Under the pieces are notes generated by a model that saw only the letters and a program-made list of their open reading frames with translations, searched no databases and was not told the DNA's origin. A stretch of 64,000 nucleotides of DNA from Pseudeuparius sepicola (Eukaryota > Arthropoda > Insecta > Coleoptera > Anthribidae), in NCBI GenBank assembly GCA_963920635.1, contig OY987300.1, positions 59,620,915-59,684,914 of the forward strand. The letters are read 5' to 3'. Numbering within the stretch: the first letter of the stretch is position 1; the number at the start of each line of letters is the position of its first letter. A program made the translations under genes and the position numbers. Below, piece after piece: positions 16,012 through 27,942 of this stretch.

Positions 16012-17157
16012 GTAAAATTATTGAACAGAAAATATTATTTCTCGTTCAGAATGAATTCATACTTGGTCCACTGTTTTTAGAGAAACTTACAAACCTAGTA
16101 TGTTAAAAAGTCTATGGTTAAATTGCCTTCACAATACCTAAATGAAGGCTTTTCAACAGCTTGTATAGATATTCTGTTCTTCACATCCGTAAAATAAAAT
16201 AAAATCATTCAGTTAATAATATATACGAGATGCAAAAGTGACAAAATGTTTTTGTAGAGCAACTTTGGCAGAATGACCAAATTATCATTACCCATATGAA
16301 CAGTGATTTTCAGTATGAAAAAAAAAAATAACACAGAAATTATATAATTATGTTTACCCAAACGAATAGAATTATTTTTATACTTATTTTTTCTTAGACT
16401 GGGAAATAAATTCTGATCTTTTCCACATACGATTTTATAGTTGTCCTAATTATTTTGATAAATATGCACTTTCGAGCTTTTAATGACGATATTGAGACTC
16501 TTTAATCCTGATTTAAAAATAATAATGTTAGATTACCATATAAACCTTTCCCATTGGACGTGTATCTACCTGAAAAAAAGTGCATTCGTTAGTAACAATA
16601 ACAATATCCTAATTAGACACTTATTTAAACAAAATTTACTATACCACGTACAAGGAGGATCCTTAAGGTGTACTATAATTTTGCGATCGTCATGGATAGA
16701 ATAAAATAAAATAGATAGAATAAAACAATAAATAGGTCTTTTTTTCATAGCTCTATATGTATAGTCTTAAAATCAAATATAAAGCTGTGAGAAAAAAGAT
16801 CTTATTTATTATTTTCCTTGAAATGAACTCCCACAATGTTAACGTGTAAAAATTTAGGAATATATTGATATATTTTTTATTTGCCTATTTGTTTCATCAT
16901 TTTTACAGAAAACTGACTCCCAGCATGGCTCAAAGTAGAAAAATCTGCTGGCTTATATTCTTGAATAAAAATAAAAATAACTTTATACAAAATTAATGAA
17001 GGGGTAGAAATCACTAGGGAACAAATAAACATGATCATTATTCAAGATTTTAGAAAATTCTTTGCACAATAATTAATTCAAGATAATAAGGGTTTACACA
17101 AACACCATGTTATGCAATAACATTCAACATTCTCATATATTTGTTGTTCATTTCTAG
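16012..17157 (+). other. Ilp7 intron between B- and A-chain exons
   Basis: A 1146-nt AT-rich intron in phase 1. No other gene or element is recognised in it. Confidence 0.75.
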
Positions 17158-17333
17158 CAAATTTTCCATGGTTAACTCCTAAGAAGGCAAAGAAAATGCT
17201 GCGTTATAGAAGAAGCGCTCTTCGGAGATCTGGGTCTTCTATAACCAACGAATGTTGCAAGTCCACAGGTTGCACATGGGAAGAGTATGCAGAGTATTGT
17301 CCCACTAACAAGAGGTACACGACGTACGTCTAA
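17158..17333 (+). CDS. Ilp7: Insulin-like peptide 7, C-peptide end and A-chain exon
   Basis: The terminal exon: acceptor TTTCTAG, 2 nt + 57 codons + TAA. The end of the C-peptide carries cleavage sites R-Y-R-R and L-R-R. The A chain follows with E-C-C, then K-S-T-G-C and T-W-E-E-Y-A-E-Y-C-P-x-N-K-R, the CC-x4-C-x8-C pattern and tail that define ILP7. All four A-chain cysteines and both B-chain cysteines are present, so three disulphides can form. The exon junction codon (G|CA) is in frame with the B-chain exon. The gene looks intact in this part. Confidence 0.9.
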
Positions 17334-18589
17334 ATCTGATGACGATTTCCTGACACTCAACATGTAATTTAGAAATCATGTAATAAAGCAGGCATATCAA
17401 AGTAAAAAAGATTAATGTTACAATTTCACTCTCCCAAGGTGTCATATGGAGAAGTAAAAGATCAAAGAGTTAGAAACTGACTGAAAAGTAGCACATAGGT
17501 TTACACTGCTTTATGTTTTTCAGATATTTGGTACAGGTACTCAACTATTCAAACAGTAGGAAGCTAGTGCTAACAATTTTATTTGTATACATACATTATC
17601 TCCATTTACATGTTTGCAGGATGCACGATATACAGCTTCTTATCTGTAGATGACTTAATAAATATATCACATAGGTATTAACTTGTCCGTTTATTAACCT
17701 AAATCACATACAAATTTAAATGTGTACAGTAGACTCTTTTTTATGATCAGCGTCGAGTATAATGGAGCATCATCAGTATCATTGCTTGCCAATTTTGGGC
17801 AATTCCGACTAATAAGGCACACACTTATTATAATGCCTTTCCTCTACTGACAAATAGTGAGGACATAAAGATTGGAATAAATTCAATAAAATCAAATCAT
17901 TGTGTGACGAGCACATAAATCTCTCGGACACATCAACCTTGGTTTTTAAATGCGCAAATTTTGACAAATAAACGTGTTTTGCGAAATCATCATTGTCGCA
18001 GATATGACATCTCGTTTTTTCAAATGACAACTAAAATTTTTGATAGTGCCATTTGAAAGAAAGTCAATATATTTGAGAAAAAAAGATTTTGTGAATTATT
18101 TACAATGCATTTACGTTCGTTTATATTTGTCTTTAACAATAAAAGTTTAACAAATTAAAGAATAATCAAGTTAAATATTTTAAAAATGTACACAGTGGCA
18201 ATGAGCAAGATGATAGGTACTAAAATTCTTTTGGTATTATCTACCTAATACTTACTAGGGCCCCACAGTCCTTAGTCATCAATTTTCCAGGCTGAACTTC
18301 AAACCATAAATGTATTTCAGCTTTGTCAAAAACCTAGGTGGCTCTGACATTTGCTTAGTGATGGGTTTACTCCCGGGATTTTTAAAAACTCCCATTCCTC
18401 CCAGCCTGAAACCTCCCATCCACCATTTTATTTAGCTGTCAATACTCCCGGAGCTTTGTAAAAACTCCTGGGATTTTTCAAAATACCCGGGAGTTCTCAG
18501 AATAATTATTCATCATTCCTTACATGTTTCCCTTTAAATTTATATATGATAAGTATAGTACTACTGAATTTGCATAATAATATATTACT
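17334..18589. other. Ilp7 3' flank, no gene recognised
   Basis: AT-rich DNA. It contains a stretch with repeated CCCGGGAGT/ACTCCCGGG words at 18370-18500. A cysteine-containing minus-strand ORF at 17809-18030 was considered and not accepted. Confidence 0.4.
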
Positions 18590-18700
18590 TAGCGAGAGTT
18601 GTAAACAGCTTATTACGTATGAGTGGAAAAGTTGCGCACAAGCAGCACAGCGGCGAGTGCTGTAATTCCACAAGTATGTAATAAGCTTACAACTCGAGTT
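18590..18700. repeat. Imperfect palindrome
   Basis: GAGAGTTGTAAACAGCTTAT (18594 on) is matched in reverse complement by the stretch ending at about 18697 (ATAAGCTTACAACTCGAG), around a GC-richer centre. It is probably a foldback element or cruciform-forming repeat. Confidence 0.55.
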
Positions 18701-19395
18701 TTGTATTATAATTTTTCTTCGACGAAAGAAAAACTATTATATTAGAGATAAACTATACTTCTGATTGTCTGTCAGCAACAATTAGTATGTTGGTTAGTTG
18801 CTATGGTGACGCAGATGCCACACTAACAAGGCACCCATGATAATTGCGTTTTAATTAAGAACAGATACGTAATTTTTTTTATTACGTGTCAGTCAGTACG
18901 TATCAGTGTTCTAAACAATGAACTTACTTATAACCTAAACCGTCACTTAATAGGTATGTTACTAGCATGGGAGTAGAAAAATTAAATAAAGAATAGACTA
19001 CTAAAGGTTAGGTTTCAGCATTGAGCATATTACATGCATAAGATATAAGTATTTAATTTTAATGATGGAAATCAATAACATCAACTTGGCATATGAATAG
19101 GCATTGATAGATTGTGATGCGTATGATATCATGTAAAAATCTTGACGATATTTTACATCATAAAGCATATTTTATTACCTAGTTTTGTCAATTGCATCAA
19201 ACAGATGGAAAATGTATGTAACAAAACCTATTTTGTAAGCAAATATTTTTTCTGGGCAAATTTCTAATTCATGCCTGTGGCCCTTGTTCTTTTTTTGGTA
19301 ACACTTTTTAAAAAGTCACACGTCGCTACTTGAAGTTTCGAAGACTTATGTCGATACCAACTAGAAAAGTCAAAAATTTAAAGATTTTTACTTTT

Positions 19396-19647
19396 AAGGT
19401 GGATTTATAAACTCGACGTTTGCGTTGACGCTCGCCGTTGCCATTTGCGTCGAAAATTCAATCCCAATATTTTACATGTAACCGTTTATAAAATGCCGTC
19501 GAATGCTGCCGTCTGCGTCCGATGCCCTCCGAGATAAACTAATTTCATCTTTTTCACGTTCCGTCGTTCACATTTCTGGACGCAAACTGCGAAGGTCACC
19601 GTCAACTTCGAGCGCCAACGCAAACGTAGAGTTTATAAATCCACCTT
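19396..19647. mobile_element. MITE-like element with GGTGGATTTATAAACTC ends
   Basis: Ends 19396-19430 and 19613-19647 are near-perfect inverted repeats (AAGGTGGATTTATAAACTC against its complement; GTTTGCGTTG also pairs). The inside is rich in CGTCG/GCGTC words, unlike the flanks. No ORF. About 252 bp. Confidence 0.7.
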
Positions 19648-19694
19648 TAGTGTTTTAATAACATATAAGGTTCAATAGATTTTCAAATACTGAA

Positions 19695-20200
19695 ATGAGG
19701 GATGTGTTGTGTGTTTATGCACAGACCAATTTCAATCAACGAGCCGCACTCTGTCAATATGTAAAGATGTATCCTAACAGGCATCGCCCCGACAGAAAAC
19801 TCTTTCACAACATTTATGATCGTCTGGATGAAACAGAATCTTTTGATCAGAAGCTTCATACTAGTGGCCGGCTAAGAGCTAAATCAGCACAAGAGGAAGA
19901 AGAAATTTTGGTAAGTGCAGCTGAAGACTAGCAAATAAGTACTCGGAGATTAAGCACTGCAACAGGAGTTAATTTTTTGGAACTCTAAAAAAGGGAATAC
20001 CTTTATCCATACCTACCAATTTATACCAGTACAACAATTGTTACCTCCTGACTTCTAGAAAAGAATAAATTGTTCTTTTTACATTCAAAATCAGCAAAAT
20101 GTCGATCCCATTTCCGTTAACAGAAATCTTATTCACAGAAACCACATTCATCCACCGAGGAGTTTATATTCGTGAGAGTTGCTAAATCTATATTTAATAT
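19695..20200 (+). pseudogene. Decayed Tc1/mariner-like transposase
   Basis: The first 78 codons (19695-19928) form an open helix-turn-helix of the DUF4817 type (Q-R-A-A-L-C-Q-Y, Y-P-N-R-H-R-P-D, F-x-x-I-Y-D-R-L-x-E-T-x-S-F). After a stop, recognisable pieces continue in shifted frames: I-S-T-R-R-L-S, then P-V-Q-Q-L-L-P-P-D-F, then L-F-T-E-T-T-F-I-H-R-G-V, where the first catalytic D is lost. It is the same broad family as the intact copy at 28360-29436. Confidence 0.6.
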
Positions 20201-20257
20201 GGGGAAATTTTCTTAAATTTTTGGAAAATAACTTTACGGAATTGCTAGATGACTTAG

Positions 20258-20833
20258 GTACCTTTAGCTATCAGGAACAATATGTGGAAAGGGTACAACA
20301 TAGGTTTTTGCGAGTTTGTGCATTTCAAAATAGGACTAGCATTGCTGGCCATGACTACAGCGAAGCTGAGGTACAATTGAGGTTACCTCCTTTGGGTAAA
20401 CGTAGAGACATGCTTGGCATGACGTTTTTGTACAAAATTATTAATGGTGTGATTGATTGTCCTACTCTTTTAAGCCAGATTGGTTTAAATGTGCCGTATT
20501 ATCTTGGGTTGCATAGTCATTCTACCTTTAACATTCCCTTTCATGGAACAACCTATGGGGCAAATGGACCTCTAGTTAGATATATGTATCTCTTAAATAA
20601 ACTAAATGTTGATGTCTTCTATTTGCCTTTAAGCAAATTTAAAAAAGAAATAAATTAATAAGGGGTCACTGGTTCCTAGTAAGTAGTTAAGATACTTAAG
20701 TTGCATTTTGTTTTTTATTATTATGTATATCTTTCCATTACGTTTGGTAACCTTCATCCTGATACTGTCCCCAACCACTACATTGTAAATTTGTCACTTA
20801 ATAGGGTTATCCCGTATAATAAATAAATAAATA
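20258..20833 (+). mobile_element. 5'-truncated non-LTR retrotransposon, 3' end
   Basis: An open stretch to the stop at 20656-20658 matches the C-terminus of Jockey/CR1-type reverse transcriptases: V-E-R-V-Q-H-R-F-L-R, then L-x-L-P-P-L-G-K-R-R-D, F-L-Y-K-I-I-N-G, and a final D-V-F-Y-L-P-L-S-K-F-K. A 3' UTR ends in (AATA/TAAA)n at 20817-20833. The RT core is absent, as is usual for truncated insertions. Confidence 0.75.
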
Positions 20834-21077
20834 TGATAATTCTGCTTGACGGAGATATTTGGCAATCATCAGTAATCTGTAAGGTGTAACATCAACCAAA
20901 TAAAAAAGATTTGATCTTTGACCTTCGCCGGCATTGGCAGTGGTCGGTGCTTTCATTTCATCTGTTTTACTCGAAGAGTGTGCGACGTGCGCGTCACAAC
21001 AAGTTAGTTCGAGTAAACGTATTGCTGTGTTTGTGTTTTCGATTATTTTAAATAAACGTTGAGCGATAATATCTAAC

Positions 21078-22940
21078 GTGCCTAAGACTCGAAATTTGAT
21101 AAAGTGTCCTGTGTTTGGTGGACCAAGACAATTAACTTCCGAAAATCGTGTTTTGCCAACATACGAAGACATTATAAAACATTATTTATGGGTTGAGTTA
21201 AATTTAAAATCTGACAATTGGAATCGGGAACCTACTATATGGCTCAGAGCTTCAATTCCTACCGTTTCTGACAAACATATCATGAAATGATTGATAAATG
21301 TCGAAATTTAAAGAAAAGTATTAACAATAGAAAAAATAATCCCTCATTTAATATAAAGCTAAAAAATTTTAGACAATCAGCAAAAAAACTTTTTGACGTA
21401 AGCTCATGTAAATGTAAAGAATTTTCTGTGTGCAAATGCAGTAAAACTTTTCTGAGAGACCAAAGGGATAAAAGGATCATGGCAATAGGTTCAATAGACA
21501 TTAAAACTACAAAGAAAATAGAGCGAAGCACTCAAAGACGACAGAAAGAGTTTTTAAGAAAAGAAAAAATTATTCCGAAAGAAAAAAGTGAAATAATGGA
21601 TGAATCCTCATTTGAAGAAGAAAAATCCCAGGACGTAAGTAGTAGTGATCCTGAATTTGGCAATCAACCATCTACTTCGAATACTAGCGGAACTTCCCGA
21701 AGAATTCGAGCTCAAAGATACCACCTACCTGCACTTGCCCTGGCAGTCGAAAGAACAGGAGTATCAGACAGAGCGGCAGCTATTATTGCAAATGCCACCT
21801 TGGAAGACATGGGTCTTATTTCTGATGATAATAAAGAAATGGTAATTGATATAATGACTTTAAGAAGACAAAGAGAAAAAAAGGAAAAAGTTGAAACAAG
21901 AGAGACGACATGAATTAATATTAGAAAGTTTGTATTTTGATGGAAGGAAAGATAATACCATGGTAACTGAAACAAAGGGAAACAAAATATATCGAAAAGT
22001 CATTAAGTAAGAGCATGTGGTATTGCTCCAAGAACCAGGGTCAAAATATATTGGTCATATTTCACCAACATCTTCATCAGCTAATAATATAGCAAATGAA
22101 ATTTTAACCTATCTTCAAAATAATAACATTGAGATTTCAAATTTGAAACTTGTTGGGTTCGATGGAACCGCCGTCAATACGGGACGTAAATCTGGCGTAA
22201 TCAAAGTATTGGAGATTAGGCTAAGACGACCCTTACAGTGGGCAATTTGCCTATTACATGCAAATGAGCTTCCTTTGAGGCACTTATTTCAAGAACTCGA
22301 TGGGAAAACTACGAGTCCTAAAGGATTTTTTGGGCCTATAGGAAATGAACTTGAAAAATGCGAAACTCTGGAAATTGTAAAATATAAAAAAATTAAATGG
22401 CAGGAACCACAAGTAGACTCTGAGGATTTAAGTACGGATCAGAAGTACCTCTTTGAAATTTCTCAAGCGGTGCCAAGCGGAATATTTCCCGAAGACTTAG
22501 CGAAGAGGAATCCGGGAAAAGTCACTCATTCTCGTTGGTTAACAATCAACAATAGAATTTTGCATCTATCCTGTAAAAGTCCTTCTCGGAATTTAGAGGT
22601 TCTTGCTGAATATGTTGTTAAAGTTTATAGCCCAATGTGGTTCAACATCAAAGTAAAACCATCTTGCAAGGATGGATCAATTCATTTGTGGAAAATTATT
22701 AAAAGTTCCAGATATCTAGAAAAAAAGTACAAGAATATAATCGATCCGGATATTCAATGAAATGCCTTTTTGGTAATCATGAAAATTTATTTTTGGCAAC
22801 GGTAACTGAAATTGTCACGGAAGCTGCGTTAGCCGTGTCTGGGTCTGAAGCTAGAGATGGTTTTATATTGGGAAAGTTGAAGTCTCGCAATAATATGCCG
22901 AAGTTTAACACTAAGAGGGACTATAATGCGGTAAGCTGAA
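21078..22940 (+). pseudogene. Decayed transposon-derived gene of a multi-copy arthropod family
   Basis: Four collinear pieces in changing frames: 21078-21290 (M-P-K-T-R-N, I-K-C-P-V-F), 21287-21913 (with C-K-C-x-x-F-S-V-C-K-C), 22017-22760 (V-G-F-D-G-T, L-Q-W-A-I-C-L-L-H-A-N-E-L-P-L-R-H, D-L-S-T-D-Q-K-Y-L, W-F-N-I-K-x-K-P-S-C) and 22757 onward (F-G-N-H-E-N-L). The L-L-H-A-N-E-L-P-L-R-H-L and K-P-S-C-K-x-G blocks identify a family I have seen repeatedly in insect and crustacean genomes; DDE-type transposase origin is inferred. At least two frameshifts and one stop inactivate it. Confidence 0.6.
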
Positions 22941-22951
22941 TAGCTAAGGGT

Positions 22952-24320
22952 GGGAGGGTGGAAGTCGATACGTAGCCACCTCCTCGTGGTGACTTCTGGA
23001 TAATATTTGCTTAATACGAGTAAATATGAGCTGCGTTTTTAATTTTAATTACTTAATATTAAATTTGTATAACTTTGAGGTCTCTGCAGCACCGGAAAAC
23101 AAATGAATTAACACACGGTAGTTAATGCACCCAAAGATGAAAACATATTTTACTATTACCCATCAAAAGAAAAAAGGTTTTTTTTACCCTATAGCTAAGT
23201 TCCACCCTAATGTACAGGGTGGCTCGCATATCATGTCCTATCCCCTTATCTAGAGAATTTGGGAAGCTACGGAAAAAGTTTTGTACAAAAGTTTTTTGTA
23301 ATCAAGGGAACTTCTTATTTTTAAGATTTGGTATATATGGGATTGTAAAATAAGTGAGAAAATAAAAGTTATGTTTTTTTTACTATATTAGCATTATATC
23401 GAAATTTTTTTATAATTTTTGAATGATTAGCAAGTTATCAATTATAGAGTTTGTCAGCCCCCAAACGTGGTCCCGTATTTTTCTCCAATTTTGCATCTTC
23501 ATGTTGTCTGTAACTTGTTTAAAATTGTGTTTTTGGTAGCTCCGTGATTTTTAATTTTTTATGTTGCTAATGTTGCTGGTTACTAAAACAATATAAATCC
23601 CCCGCACAAGCATGTGGTTGCTTCTGGGATAAGGGTGTGTGGGAGGGTGGAAGTCGATACGTAGCCACCTCTCCGTGGTGACTTCTGGATAATATTTGCT
23701 TAATACGAGTAAATATGAGCTGCGTTTTTAATTTTAATTACTTAATATTAAATTTGTATAACTTTGAGGTCTCTGCAGCACCGGAAAACAAATGAATTAA
23801 CACACGGTAGTTAATGCACCCAAAGATGAAAACATATTTTACTATTACCCATCAAAGGAAAAAAGGTTTTTTTTTACCCTATAGCTGAGTTCCACCCTAA
23901 TGTACAGGGTGACCCGCATATCATGTCCTATCCCCTTATCTGGAGAATATGGGAAGCTACGGAAAAAGTTTTGTACAAACGTTTTTTGTAATCAAGGGAA
24001 CTTCTTATTTTTAAGATTTGGTATATATGGGGTTGTAAAATAAGCGAGAAAATAAAAGTTACGTTTTTTTACTATATTACCATTATATCGAAATTTTTTT
24101 ATAATTTTTGAATGATTAGCAAGTCATCAATTATAGAGTTTGTCAGCCCCCAAACGTGGTCCCGTATTTTTCTCCAATTTTGCATCTTCATGTTGTGCTG
24201 TAACTTGTTTAAAATTGTGTTTTTGGTAGCTCCGTGTTTTTTAATTTTTTATGTTGCTAATGTTGCTAGTTACTAAAACAATATAAATCCCCCGCACAAG
24301 CATGTGGTTGCTTCTGGGAT
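22952..24320 (+). repeat. 689-bp tandem duplication
   Basis: Copy 1 starts at 22952 and copy 2 at 23641 with GGGAGGGTGGAAGTCGATAC. Both end near GTGGTTGCTTCTGGGATA. The copies are nearly identical, with a handful of substitutions and 1-2 base indels. Each holds TGTACAGGGTG and CCCGTATTTTTCTCC segments. It is non-coding and starts just at the 3' end of the decayed transposon gene. Confidence 0.85.
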
Positions 24321-24780
24321 ACTCCAAGTTTGGAGTATTTGTGAGGCTGCGAATTATTATTATTATAAATAGGACACTATATGTAGTTTGCCATGGCGAA
24401 AGCAGTTGTGTGTGTTTTGTTTCACATATTTTTTACATGGGTAAAAATTATATCAAATTTTGTGATAAGAGATGGGTAAAGCTATCTCTAAGCTAAATTT
24501 CTAGAAATCAAGTGTTTGAAATGAATTTTGTTTTATTTAGGCAAGTACGTGTTTCACATTTTTTATTGTTTTTTTTTTAATTTCCATGTTTTATTTTTTT
24601 TATTATTTTAATTTTTTTTAGATGTTACCACTCCCCTCTCCCGCACCTTGGTATCCCCTCCGTCCCCCTTTGCGTGCTGCGGAGTTTATCCTAGATTTTT
24701 AAATTTATTATGATATCTTTTGAATGAAATGTCCGATTCCAATCATTCAAAAAGTAATATACTATGTATGTATGTAATGA
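24321..24780. other. T-rich non-coding spacer
   Basis: Long T-runs with a C-rich island (CCCCTCTCCCGCACC and following, 24630-24670). No gene is seen. Confidence 0.35.
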
Positions 24781-25187
24781 TTTCAGTTATGATTACCCCC
24801 CATTTAACTTTTTTATTTTTTTACCATATCGAAAAATGGTAAATAGAAAAGTTTTACGAAAAGTCCTTCTTCTCATCTTTATGCACTTACCAGAAAAACA
24901 ATTGAATTTCGCGTTTGGGAGATTTGTACCAAACTTATGGTTTTTTTAAATGGAACACCTTGTATATATTCACATATTTGAAGTCTACACTTCTTTCCGA
25001 TTCCAATGATATTATATATTATATATCATATGTTTAATCCAACCAAATGGAAAATACGAGGTGTTATATGTTACATGCATCCGAAACGTGCATAAAGTTG
25101 AGAAGAACTTTTCCTAAAACTTTTCTATTTACCATTTTTCGATAGGGTAAAAAATAAAAAAGTTAAAGGGGGGTAATCATAACTGAA
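24781..25187. mobile_element. Foldback element with about 100-bp arms
   Basis: Arm 24781-24886 (TTTCAGTTATGATTACCCCC on) is matched by the inverted arm 25088-25187. The centre of about 200 bp contains an ACACCTTGTATATATTC stretch. Arms differ by a few bases. No ORF. Confidence 0.75.
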
Positions 25188-26192
25188 TACCCCTGTATAG
25201 GTACATCTACAGGTACTGAAACAGCCTTCACTACAAAGGCATTTAGCATTTATCGGTATAAAGAAAAAACCAAGATAAGAATAACGTGGTCTAATTTTGG
25301 ACGGTATTTTTATCGACTTTTTATATGTAAAAAAGTAGTTATAATGACATATAATCAATAGTTTTGTGACATATGACATATCATCAATAGTTTTCGCAGC
25401 ACATGCAATGTAAGGAGTTTTATGTGGATGTGATTAACAATATAGTATATGTAGCATTCTATTAGTGAAAGCATTTTTAAAATCGGTCCAGTAGTTTTTG
25501 ATTTTATTTGTTACAAACAAAAATACAAATCTTTTCTCTTTATAATATTGGTATAGATAGTATACATGTTTGGGGCCCAACAAACCGCCTATAAATCGAT
25601 CGAACTATAAAAAATTTCAATATAATGCTAATATAGTAAATTGGAGGTATTGAGCACTAGAATCATGTCGCATAATCAAAATATGGTCATTCCGTTTGAA
25701 GAAAAAAAATATGGCCACTTCCAAATAACAAAAAATGGCGATCATAATTTTTAAAATGGGAACCATAATTGGCCACAGTCTCAAAAATCAGTCATTTTTC
25801 GAGCTTTCCAACGATACAATACTCGATATGGTCATCTGGAAAAAAATGGAAGTAACAATGGTTTCCATTTAAAAAAAAACAAGTTTGTGTCATATCTCGA
25901 AAATGGCAGCTGTCAGGAAAAGTAGGACATAACTGCATTGGAGGCACAATTCCCTCCAACTTTGGTATTTACACTTTTTATCTAAAATCAGAAACAACGA
26001 AGCTAGATGGGTTAGAAAAAATCGCCAAAATTTCGTTTTATCAAAATATCTCGTAAGCCAAGACTTCAAGACACAAAAATACACAAGGCGCGTTAAATTG
26101 GGCCCACAAAACTGCAATTCTTTCCCCATTTAACCTTCTTTCTATCTCCGCTAGTTTCCAAGATCCCCATACTGATCATTAAAAAAAACTCG
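25188..26192. other. Non-coding repeats, no gene recognised
   Basis: AT-rich DNA with a CATATCTCGAAAATGG-type segment and a TTTTTCGAGCTTTCCAACGA segment typical of dispersed insect repeats. No splice-consistent exons were found by eye. Confidence 0.3.
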
Positions 26193-27043
26193 CCCTGTAC
26201 ATAACCGCAATTTTAACACAAAGTTAAAACAGCTTTTTACTTCTTTTTGGCACTCTTTTCACCACCTCACCAGCTATTTTATCATATTTTTCTATGTTTA
26301 AATACAAAAATGGTTGGCCATGAAAATTCAAATATTTCCTGCTTGTCTTCGAGCTGTTAGTTACTTGCCTTCAAGTTGTCGCTGTCAGTTATTTATCTTC
26401 GAGCTGTCAGTTGTTACTTCTGGGTCATTGTGTAGCTTATTTATTGTTTAAAGCTAAAAAAAGTTTAAGTACAATGAGAGCATTCTTTCAGGTAGTAAAA
26501 TGTTTTCTAGTGTAGAAAATACCTTAGGTACTACAATAGCACCCACAAGGAACTAAGCTGAATAGTGGGACCACAGAATATATACGCTGCGTATATTTTC
26601 TGTGAGTGGGACCACAGAATTGACACATTGGTAATTTAGATTTAGTTCATACACTGGCAAGTCAGGGGTGCCAGGGCCATATTTAAGTTTTTGTACGTAT
26701 TACTGCTTCTTCCAAAGTTGTCTGCCTGGGCTTCTAGACAGAAACAATACAAAAATAGATCGGTTTCGTATCATTTTGACTTTTTGCAAACGTCTGAAAA
26801 TTCAGCTTACCCAATACGCCCTAATACGTCTGTGGTTTTTCCTGTCATTTCAAGCTAACTAGGGAATTTGGCAAATGTCAAATAAACTGTCAATGTCTTC
26901 GCTATTCGGAGGAATAACTATAACAACGGAACTTACCGACAGCTCGAAAGCAAGCTATAAATTAAGTGGTGAGGTGGCGACAAGAGTTACAAAAAAAAGA
27001 AATAAGGTGATTTTCTTTGTGTTAAAATTGCCGTTATACAGGG
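26193..27043. mobile_element. MITE-like element with CCCTGTA...TACAGGG ends
   Basis: The left end CCCTGTACATAACCGCAATT and following (to about 26226) pairs with the right end to 27043. A second paired block (CACCACCTCACCA against TGGTGAGGTGG) lies 70 bp inside. GAGCTGTC repeats occur at 26348-26415. Length 851 bp, no ORF. Confidence 0.65.
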
Positions 27044-27052
27044 TGAAACTTT

Positions 27053-27937
27053 GATTAGTACATACATTTTAACTGGCAGTAGGTTCTGGCTCCAAAAACA
27101 CGCCCATGAAAATATATTTTTTTAAATACACAGAAGATTAAAAGTTATAGCCTTAAAAAAATTCTCGAATTTTGGAGAGTTTAAGAGCCAATGGTCGCGA
27201 GGTCGCTTGAATACTAAAGTACAATCAGATAATTCCTTAAAAAAAGTCTAAAAATTTGCAAATTTCCACACTGCCCATGAGGTATAGCAGCGGCGCATTA
27301 CTTTTCTATGCGCCTGTCCGCCGGTAGCCCTATCATTCGGCATACAGAAAAATAACATTAAGGCTCACCTACCATGACAGCACTCACCATATAACCATAG
27401 TAACAATCGCATTTACGACTGTTTTCATAGAAGCTGTCCTTCATTCCTAATAGAAGGTTCTACTCTGCTATGCATAGATATTAACTTTAGCTATATGTAT
27501 CGTGGCTATTTTTAATTTCATTTGCAGCGGCTTATACGGACCCGACGGAGATTTCAACAAACAACTTTTAATGTCCAGCAAAAACAAGTAACATTACAAA
27601 TCTTTATTTGACTTAAAAGTTCGCGAAAACCGGACGATTTCAGGAATTCGGAGATGCATGAGCTTTTGTGCTCCTTCTTTTTGGCGGCTGATATAGGAGA
27701 CTGACGCGAGACCCGCTGGCTGCAACAGAGGATTCTGAGAGGTCAGTGATTGTCCGTCTGTAACAGCTGTTCTAAATGCGAGCGAGAATCAGTGGCACTA
27801 AAAATGTTCCTAGTATAGTAAAAGTATAACAGCAATTTTGTCATATTTCTGGTGATTTAAAAAAATTCAAAACACACCTCATAGATGTGATTTTGGAGTC
27901 GAAACCTACCGCCATTTAAAAACTTATATACTAATCA
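27053..27937. mobile_element. Inverted-repeat element, about 885 bp
   Basis: Left end TTGATTAGTACATACATTTT and about 40 more bases pairs imperfectly with the right end at about 27885-27937 (ATACTAATCAA). It sits between the preceding MITE and the Tc1/mariner element. No ORF with known motifs. Confidence 0.5.
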
Positions 27938-27942
27938 ACCTA

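Noticed and set aside
17809..18030. Minus-strand ORF with cysteine/histidine pairs
   Set aside because: Spacing fits no zinc-finger class I know (THAP and ZAD considered), and no splice sites or neighbours support it.
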